Origin: Caldilineaceae bacterium | GTDB lineage: Bacteria > Chloroflexota > Anaerolineae > Caldilineales > Caldilineaceae | Assembly: GCA_022827195.1 (NCBI GenBank) | Contig: JAJDTL010000004.1 | Location: 310,001-374,000 of the forward strand | Length of the DNA stretch: 64,000 nucleotides | Reading direction: 5' to 3' | Shown: positions 58,409 through 64,000 of the stretch, in pieces | How positions within the stretch are numbered: the first letter of the stretch is position 1 | Layout: the number at the start of each line of letters is the position of its first letter | Position numbers and translations under genes: made by a program | Notes under the pieces: generated by a model | The model's input: only the letters and a program-made list of their open reading frames with translations | The model's database searches: none | Told to the model about the DNA's origin: nothing

Positions 58409-59338
58409 ATGAGCGCCGGCGACGGCGGTCGAGATCAAACGGCTCCCCGGCAATCGGGTTTGAACCATCGCTTGTCCGCCTGGCTGCTGGCTGTGCGGCC
58501 AAAAACGCTGCCTGCCGCCATCTCTCCGGTGCTGGTGGGAACGGCAATGGCCTGGTCGGATGGTCACTTCGCCCTGTTACCCGCCTTGGCGGCCGCGGCC
58601 GGCGCGCTCCTGCTTCAAATCCTCTCCAATTTCGCCAACGACTACTTCGACTTTGCCAAGGGCGCGGATACCAGCGAACGCCTCGGCCCGACTCGGGTGA
58701 TGGCCGCCGGTCTGTTGTCGCCGCAGGCGATGCGTAAAGGCATGGCCGCTGTCGTCGTACTGGCGCTGCTGGACGGCATCTACCTGGTCCAGGTAGGTGG
58801 CTGGCCGATTCTCGCCGTTGGCCTGGCATCGCTGGTGGCGGCGGTTCTCTACACGGGCGGGCCCTTCCCGTTCGGCTATTACGGACTAGGAGACCTGTTT
58901 GTATTCGTCTTCTTTGGACTGGTTGCCGTGGCCGGAACCTACTTCGTGCAGGCCGGCGCGCTGTCTGGAGTCGTCCTCGTTGTCGCCGTTCCCGTCGGTG
59001 CGCTCATCACCGCCATACTGGTCGTCAACAATCTGCGCGACATCGCCACCGACGCCCGAGCCGGCAAGCGAACTCTGGCGGTACTGATCGGCGCCCGCAA
59101 TTCTCGTCTCCAGTACGTTCTCCTTCTTGTGCTCGCATACGCGGCCCCTTTCTCCCTATGGCTTGGCTTCGAACGCGGGCCGGCCGTTCTGCTCCCCCTC
59201 CTTAGTCTGCCACTGGCATTCAACAGAGCCCGTATGCTCTACAGTGCAACAGGGACGGCCCTAAACGCCCAGCTGGCCGCAACGGCCCAACTCTCGCTCA
59301 TTTACGGTCTACTGATGTCTCTTGGCCTGATCCTCTAG
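58409..59338 (+). CDS. menA: 1,4-dihydroxy-2-naphthoate polyprenyltransferase
   Basis: Predicted 309 residues, UbiA superfamily, about eight membrane segments. RPKTLPAAISPVLVGTA is typical of MenA. The first Asp motif is SNFANDYFDFAKGAD (Asp78/Asp81) and the second NNLRDIATDARAGKRTL. It attaches a polyprenyl chain to DHNA, a late step in menaquinone synthesis. Other men genes are not in the window. It is 45 bases after the unknown membrane protein gene. Confidence 0.93.
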   Translation: MSAGDGGRDQTAPRQSGLNHRLSAWLLAVRPKTLPAAISPVLVGTAMAWSDGHFALLPALAAAAGALLLQILSNFANDYFDFAKGADTSERLGPTRVMAAGLLSPQAMRKGMAAVVVLALLDGIYLVQVGGWPILAVGLASLVAAVLYTGGPFPFGYYGLGDLFVFVFFGLVAVAGTYFVQAGALSGVVLVVAVPVGALITAILVVNNLRDIATDARAGKRTLAVLIGARNSRLQYVLLLVLAYAAPFSLWLGFERGPAVLLPLLSLPLAFNRARMLYSATGTALNAQLAATAQLSLIYGLLMSLGLIL

Positions 59339-59561
59339 ATCTGTAGCCGCCTGTTCATCTGTTGTGCCATGGAGCGCACAAGGTCTGCGTCTGCAGTGGC
59401 CGGGCGAAATGAGAGGTCTGGGTTCAAATGTAAAGGAAAGGGAAATGAAGATGAGGCCCGGCGTCGCGCCCGGAGGTTCTCGGCTGCAGGACTGGGTCTC
59501 TTTACTATCAAAGTGGTCCTAAGTGATTGTCGAGGGCCCTACGAGGTGTTAGAATCCGGCC

Positions 59562-59990
59562 ATGGAAGAAAAGCACGAATTGGGTTGCGAGCGCACAAAC
59601 ATCTATCGCTTGCGCAGCAGAGGCGAAGATGCAGTAGGCTTCCTGTCACGCGGGGGGACTTACCGGCTGCGCTGGGAACAGGGTGTCCGCATTGGGCGAT
59701 ACGAGAAGGACGGAGCCGGCTGGCGTGTGTTCCGTGAAACGCGATTCGGTGAGAAGGAGACTGGCTCCATTACCGCCAACGGGGAAATCAGAAGTCCCGG
59801 ACTGTTTGAAGGCGGGACGTTGGGATGGCTGGAGGCTGATGGGACGGTTGTGCGCGGGGGACTAATCTTCGCCGAGGAGGAGGTCGGCCGGGTGAAGGGC
59901 CCGGAAGCTGAGCCGGCGGCAGCGGCTCTGCTGCTGATTTTCGTTCCCGAAGAGGAGGAAGCAGGTCGGGAAATGAATCGGCGTGGATGA
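59562..59990 (+). CDS. Small beta-rich protein of unknown function
   Basis: Predicted 142 residues. Repeating strands around Gly-rich turns (GGTYRLRWEQGVRIGRYEK; GSITANGEIRSPGLF; GTLGWLEADGTVVRGG) resemble repeated beta-hairpin proteins. The last 40 residues are acidic, with a short hydrophobic run AAAALLLIFVPEEEEA. No ribosome site is strong. No family recognised. The coding call rests on length and codon texture. Confidence 0.55.
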   Translation: MEEKHELGCERTNIYRLRSRGEDAVGFLSRGGTYRLRWEQGVRIGRYEKDGAGWRVFRETRFGEKETGSITANGEIRSPGLFEGGTLGWLEADGTVVRGGLIFAEEEVGRVKGPEAEPAAAALLLIFVPEEEEAGREMNRRG

Positions 59991-60026
59991 TTGTTTTGGT
60001 TGTTGTTGGGTGTGAAATTGAGTCTT

Positions 60027-60042
60027 GTAATGACTATGCGAA
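60027..60042 (+). repeat. Intergenic repeat element, copy 2
   Basis: Same 16 bases as 57229-57244. The preceding TTGAGTCTTGTAATG (60018-60032) also occurs at 2849-2863. As at copy 1, an ATG-ACT-ATG-CGA frame here (11 codons) overlaps the start of the next gene. Confidence 0.6.
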
Positions 60043-60052
60043 ATCAAATACG

Positions 60053-60934
60053 ATGCCTTGGTTAGAGACTTCACGCTTGAAGTTCCACTACCGTGAGTGG
60101 GGCGACGACGACGGCGTGCCCCTGCTGCTCCTGCATGGTTCGCACGCGTCGAGCCTCTGGTGGCAGCCGTTCTGCGCCATATTGCCGGATTCGATACACG
60201 CCTTGGCGCCCGACCTGCGCGGATGCGGCTTGAGCAGCCGCTCGGAGCGCGGCTACGAGATTGAGGAGCAGGCCGCTGATTTCTTTGGTCTGGTTGACGG
60301 GCTGGGGCTGACAGAGTTCGATCTGGTAGGACACGGCAGCGGCGGAGCGATCGCCATCGAGTTCGCATTGCGTCACCGGAAGAGGGTACACAGCCTGATT
60401 CTCGTTGACAGCGTGCCGATCGAAGGGGCGTTTACGCCTCTTGAAGGCCTTCAAGTGCTGGCGCAAATGCGGGAGGATCGTGCGCTGTTGCGGCGCGCCC
60501 TTGCCTCGCTCATGCCCGCCGTTCCGCCCCCCACGATGAGTCCGGCCGAATTCGAAGTCTTCTTTGAATCAATTGTTGAAGACGCGGCAGGGATGGCCCC
60601 GGCTGCGTTTACCGCAGTCGCCGAGGCGCTTACCCGCTGGAATCGCCAGGAAGAGGCAAGAGGGCTCACGTTGCCAACGCTGGTCGTGCAGGGAAGTGAC
60701 GACATCATCGTCGACAAGGAGGCTGCGACGCGCTCCCTGTTGTCTATCCCGGGAGCGGCCAATCTCGAAGTGCTGCGCGGCGTCGGCCACAGCCCCATGA
60801 TTGAGGCGCCGGTGACGCTGGCCGAGCGGATAATCGAGTTCATTACCGAAGACTTCGACAGCTTTGAAGAGGCGCGGGACTTTGCCGAAGCGCGCGGCCA
60901 GCGCGGCGAAGGCAGTGGCGTCCTAGACAGCTGA
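60053..60934 (+). CDS. Alpha/beta hydrolase
   Basis: Predicted 293 residues. Oxyanion-hole text LLLHGSHASS, nucleophile elbow VGHGSGGA (Ser), acid VVQGSDDIIVDK and base GVGHSPMIEAP form the Ser-Asp-His set. A helical cap lies between ~135 and 210. Resembles esterases, epoxide hydrolases and dehalogenases; the Ser nucleophile excludes the latter two. ATG 60053 starts the conserved MPWLETSRLKFHYREWG; no ribosome site is visible. Confidence 0.87.
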   Translation: MPWLETSRLKFHYREWGDDDGVPLLLLHGSHASSLWWQPFCAILPDSIHALAPDLRGCGLSSRSERGYEIEEQAADFFGLVDGLGLTEFDLVGHGSGGAIAIEFALRHRKRVHSLILVDSVPIEGAFTPLEGLQVLAQMREDRALLRRALASLMPAVPPPTMSPAEFEVFFESIVEDAAGMAPAAFTAVAEALTRWNRQEEARGLTLPTLVVQGSDDIIVDKEAATRSLLSIPGAANLEVLRGVGHSPMIEAPVTLAERIIEFITEDFDSFEEARDFAEARGQRGEGSGVLDS

Positions 60935-60983
60935 CACTCACGCAAGAGAAAGGGAGTGTCGCCGGCCGAATCCGGCTTGATCG

Positions 60984-61616
60984 ATGAGCGAAGAAAGCGG
61001 AAGCCATTCGCGGTCGCACTGGGACGACCGTTACCGCAGCGGGCATACGCCTTGGGACACTGGGATAACGCCGCCGGAAGTGCGACGCTTCTGGCAGGAG
61101 CGAAAGCCGCCGGCCGCCGGTGCATTCGCGCTCGATATTGGCTGCGGCACAGGGTTGAACACGCTGTTCTTGGCCAAGCAGGGCCTGTTCGCGATTGGTT
61201 TCGACCACTCCGGCCAGGCACTGTGCTTGGCGCACGACCGCCTGCTCGCCAGCAGGGAGGCGGGTTTCAACCCGCCCGCCGGAGGAGCAGCATTTGTCCA
61301 GGCCGACGTCGGACGCATGCCAGTAGGCGAGTTGGAGGCGGTCTACGCGCTGGATATCGGCTGCCTGCACAGTCTGCCGGATGAGAGCCGGCCCGCGTAT
61401 GCCGAAAGCGTTACGTCGGCGTTGCGTTCGCAAGGACACTTTCACCTCTATGCGTTCAAACGGCAGGCCGGTGAGGGGCCGGGGGCACGCGGGATGTATG
61501 AGGGTGAGGTAGCTTCACTATTCGGAAGTGGGATGCAGATCGTGGCCGAGGAGACCGGCGTTCCAACAACGCACACTGCCCGGACCTCGAGCTGGTATCT
61601 GCTACAGAAGCGCTAA
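60984..61616 (+). CDS. Class I SAM-dependent methyltransferase (TehB/thiopurine-like)
   Basis: Predicted 210 residues. HWDDRYRSGHTPWDTG at the start and motif I ALDIGCGTGLNTLFLA are typical of small TehB/thiopurine-type methyltransferases; acidic end of strand 2 is IGFDHSG. Substrate unknown. It follows the hydrolase by 49 bases and converges on the LCP gene. Confidence 0.83.
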   Translation: MSEESGSHSRSHWDDRYRSGHTPWDTGITPPEVRRFWQERKPPAAGAFALDIGCGTGLNTLFLAKQGLFAIGFDHSGQALCLAHDRLLASREAGFNPPAGGAAFVQADVGRMPVGELEAVYALDIGCLHSLPDESRPAYAESVTSALRSQGHFHLYAFKRQAGEGPGARGMYEGEVASLFGSGMQIVAEETGVPTTHTARTSSWYLLQKR

Positions 61617-61631
61617 CGCGCGCTTGGCCTC

Positions 61632-62963
61632 TTATCTGGCGCTCAGGGACCGCTCGCCGGGAAGAAACATGTTTGCCGAAGGGCACTCCGCCCGGGTCAC
61701 GGCGTCGGCGCCGCCGTCGTCGGCCGGTTGTGGTCGATTGGGGCTGAGCGCCGTATTCGTTTCGACCAGAGGAGGTCGGTCGAAGACGCGCCCGAGTTCG
61801 GTCGCAACATAGATCCAGTCCACCAGAAAGACTGACATCTCTTGTCGCCAGGCAGGTGTCAGCGCAGGCGCCCCCAGCACCATCCCCTTTACGTTGGATT
61901 CGTTAAGCGAAAGACCGAATCGGGCATACTTCAGCGCGTCCAGGATGCCCACATCCGTTTCAACCGAATAACGCAGCGCCTCATAGAGGCCACGCCCCTG
62001 AGTTATCAGATTCCAATTGAGGTCGGAGAGCTGCTTGCGCAGCGCCCAGACGACGCGCTGCTGCCGGCGGGCGCGCTCCAGGTCGCCGCCCCCCGATCTG
62101 CGGCTGCGCACGTAGCTGAGCGCCTGCTGCCCGCTCAGCAGATGCTCGCCGGGGGGCAGGTTTAGGTAGATGCCCTCCTCCGGATAGTATTCGTAGAGGT
62201 AACAGTCGACGTAGATTCTGAGCCCGCCCAGCTGATCAATCAGTCGCGTGAAGCCGTCGAACTGGAAGCGAACGTAATGATCGATCGAGAGGCCGAGCCG
62301 TCTCTCGAGGATCGAAGTCAGCAGTCTGGGTCCACCGCCTCCCGGCGCGTCCATCTCGCCCAGATAGTCGATGACGTTGATTCGATTGGGCTGGTGGCCG
62401 GGAATGTAATCCACATACATATCCCGGGGAAAGGATATGACGGCCGCCTCGCCAAGATCCGGATTCATCATCAGCAACATGATGACGTCGGTGCGCCAGT
62501 TGGGCGTGCCCGGCCTCCGGTCGCTGCCCAATATCAGCACGTTCGTGGTTGCGCTCAGGTCGACGATCTCACGCGTTGGCAGGGGTGTATTTGTGGCAAT
62601 CGGAACCTGTGTCGCCGTTGGCGTCGGGGTCTGCGTTGGTGTGGCGGTCGGTGGGACTTCGACCTGGGCTTGATTCGGCGGTACCTGTTGCGGCTTTTGA
62701 ACCGGCGATTCGACAGGTTGCTGATCTCGAGGACCGTCCGGCGAGACGCCCGGCTCCCTGCCGGCGAGGGCATCCTCTGAATGGGCGGTCTCGACCGAAC
62801 CGCTCTTGTCGCCGGAGACCTCGGAGCTCACAACGAAGAAGCTGAGCACAATGGCGCTGCCGAAGATCAGCAGCAAGTAAGGCCGGACGAAAGCGGGAAG
62901 CCCGCGTCGAATTGGTTTGCGCGAAGACCGGGGTGGGACAGGAAAGTTACGCCTGATGCTCAT
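61632..62963 (-). CDS. LytR-CpsA-Psr (LCP) family protein
   Basis: Predicted 443 residues. A basic N-terminus and one membrane anchor (~27-46) are followed by a Pro/Thr-rich linker (PTATPTQTPTPTATQ) and the LCP domain: VLILGSDRRPG, ISFPRDMYVDYIP with the catalytic-type Arg, NRINVIDYLG, and ALSYVRSRRSGGGDLERARR. LCP proteins transfer lipid-linked glycopolymers to peptidoglycan or other acceptors outside the membrane. ATG 62963 is preferred; an upstream GTG at 62987 adds eight residues. Confidence 0.92.
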   Translation of the reverse strand: MSIRRNFPVPPRSSRKPIRRGLPAFVRPYLLLIFGSAIVLSFFVVSSEVSGDKSGSVETAHSEDALAGREPGVSPDGPRDQQPVESPVQKPQQVPPNQAQVEVPPTATPTQTPTPTATQVPIATNTPLPTREIVDLSATTNVLILGSDRRPGTPNWRTDVIMLLMMNPDLGEAAVISFPRDMYVDYIPGHQPNRINVIDYLGEMDAPGGGGPRLLTSILERRLGLSIDHYVRFQFDGFTRLIDQLGGLRIYVDCYLYEYYPEEGIYLNLPPGEHLLSGQQALSYVRSRRSGGGDLERARRQQRVVWALRKQLSDLNWNLITQGRGLYEALRYSVETDVGILDALKYARFGLSLNESNVKGMVLGAPALTPAWRQEMSVFLVDWIYVATELGRVFDRPPLVETNTALSPNRPQPADDGGADAVTRAECPSANMFLPGERSLSAR

Positions 62964-63047
62964 GTCCGAACTGTACCTCGGAAACACGGGGCGGATGGAA
63001 GCTCCCTCGCCCGGGCGCCCGTCAAGCTAATTTGGGGGCAGAGAGTT

Positions 63048-63076
63048 AGTGAGAAGTGAGGAGTGAGGAGTGGGAA
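63048..63076. repeat. Short purine-rich tandem repeat
   Basis: GTGAGAAGTGAGGAGTGAGG and following bases repeat a ~7-base GTGAGGA unit between the LCP and CinA genes. Similar tracts occur between genes in many bacteria. Confidence 0.6.
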
Positions 63077-63133
63077 GCTAGACCGGCTCGTCCCCCTCTT
63101 TTCTCCCGGATCTACAGGAGAGCAGCCCGCTTG

Positions 63134-64000
63134 CTATACATCAATGCCAAGCAGGATGCGACGGAGCAGATCCATCGCCCTGTTGCCTACCCACGCATTC
63201 GTCAGGCGGTCCGCGCCGCCAAAGGGGAAGCGCACAACCTCTGTTCGATTTGGACCGGCGCAGCCGATCCAGGTCTCGCCGCCCCGGTTCGAATGGAAAG
63301 ACTCATCGGGGCGGCCGCTGGTGATAACTGCGAGGCCGTGCGAGGCCCCGAGCTCGTTGCGCAAATGTAAAGCCAGCTCTCTGGCCGCGTCGCTCTGCGA
63401 AAGGCGGTCGAGCATCCGCCTCGTCTCCTGGGACGGTTCGTCGACCGCGTGTATGCGCGAGTCCTCGGGACCGGCTCCGCTTCGCATCCGCTCGGCAATG
63501 GCGCCGCCGGACATCGTTTCAAGCAGTGCAACTTGCGCTTCAGCCTGGACAAGCAGCTGCGCCAGCACCGCTTCCACGGTTTCGTCCGGCGTCGTGCTGT
63601 AGACATATTCGCCGATCACTGCGCGCACGCGCGCTTCCATTTCGTCGAGCAACAGTTCGGCTTCGCTTATGGTTTCGGCACGGGCCGCGATGCGGACGTC
63701 GGCCTGCCCCAGGTGGGCGGCAAGGCCCATCGTCGGATTGGCGCTGTTCATCAGGTCGCCCAGCTCCGCGTCCAGATTGCTCTCACCGATGCCGACAGTC
63801 CGCAGGATGCGGCGGCGAATGACGCCTACCCCGCCCGTCAACTCGCGCAGATAGGGCAGCACGAGATCGTTCATCATCTGCTTCATCTCTCGCGGCACGC
63901 CTGGCATGGCGATGACCTTGCCTTCCCGTCCCTGGCGGCGGTCAACCGTGATGAATCCCGGCGCGGTGCCGACCGGATTCTCAAGCACCGTCGCCGATTC
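63134..64000 (-). CDS. CinA-family protein (5' end outside window)
   Basis: The frame is open to the window's right edge, giving the last 288 residues. ENPVGTAPGF with AMPGVPREMKQMM belongs to the C-terminal part of the MoCF-like COG1058 domain, then the KH-like middle domain, then the COG1546 nicotinamide-nucleotide amidase domain from ~150. The amidase motif usually read as AES-TGG is LETMSGG here, so activity is doubtful. CinA recycles pyridine nucleotides and is linked to competence in some bacteria. Confidence 0.88.
   Translation of the reverse strand, partial: ESATVLENPVGTAPGFITVDRRQGREGKVIAMPGVPREMKQMMNDLVLPYLRELTGGVGVIRRRILRTVGIGESNLDAELGDLMNSANPTMGLAAHLGQADVRIAARAETISEAELLLDEMEARVRAVIGEYVYSTTPDETVEAVLAQLLVQAEAQVALLETMSGGAIAERMRSGAGPEDSRIHAVDEPSQETRRMLDRLSQSDAARELALHLRNELGASHGLAVITSGRPDESFHSNRGGETWIGCAGPNRTEVVRFPFGGADRLTNAWVGNRAMDLLRRILLGIDV

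Overview
The window looks like a chromosomal segment of a GC-rich, probably Gram-positive-type or monoderm heterotroph, most likely a Chloroflexota member (Caldilineae/Anaerolineae-like). This placement is inference. It rests on gene content: several Gfo/Idh/MocA oxidoreductases, phytanoyl-CoA dioxygenase-like oxygenases and SMP-30 lactonases, lipoprotein solute-binding proteins with acidic Ala/Glu/Pro-rich leaders, a menaquinone-type MenA, and PTPS-related giant membrane proteins. There is no rRNA and only one tRNA (Gly-CCC). No CRISPR array, phage or intact mobile element was seen.

Layout. 0-3.4 kb (+): end of a wax-ester-synthase/DGAT gene, then DinB and a ketose 3-epimerase-like isomerase behind a near-consensus promoter, then an orphan BrnA antitoxin. 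3.6-11.5 kb (-): one operon with its own promoter and palindromic operator: oxidoreductase, PhyH oxygenase, sugar-binding lipoprotein, an unusual seven-bladed-propeller/permease fusion, a MalG-type permease and a second oxidoreductase. 11.5-14.2 kb: a gene-poor island holding a decayed IS5-type transposase, a secreted His/Asp-rich protein and gene debris. 14.2-21.6 kb (-): a second PhyH oxygenase, then a complete dipeptide/oligopeptide-type ABC importer with an intrinsic terminator. 21.9-34 kb: NADP malic enzyme MaeB, an ABM protein, an SMP-30 lactonase, a PIN toxin-antitoxin pair, orphan E1-beta, a zinc-ribbon Nudix enzyme, a YjhG/YagF-type dehydratase, a methyltransferase, a uronate-dehydrogenase-like SDR and a second SMP-30 protein. 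34-43.9 kb: an SLC13/RCK_C transporter, tRNA-Gly, a DUF4268 protein, an M29 aminopeptidase, a TrkH/KtrB K+ transporter, a histidine phosphatase, ThrH and a small membrane protein. 43.9-48.4 kb (+): a Fbp/Thi-type ABC permease and ATPase, then Zwf. 48.4-53.5 kb (-): an intact PTPS-related membrane protein and its decayed tandem paralogue. 53.7-64 kb: glycogen phosphorylase, a TIGR01777 epimerase, an unknown membrane protein, MenA, small unknowns, an alpha/beta hydrolase, a methyltransferase, an LCP-family protein and the start-truncated CinA.

Functionally the window is dominated by uptake and oxidative catabolism of sugars or sugar acids (importer, isomerase, dehydrogenases, lactonases, dehydratase) with central carbon genes (maeB, zwf, glgP). 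The most unusual item is the propeller-permease fusion in the 3.6-11.4 kb operon. Promoters here repeatedly carry an extended -10 (TGnTA-type).
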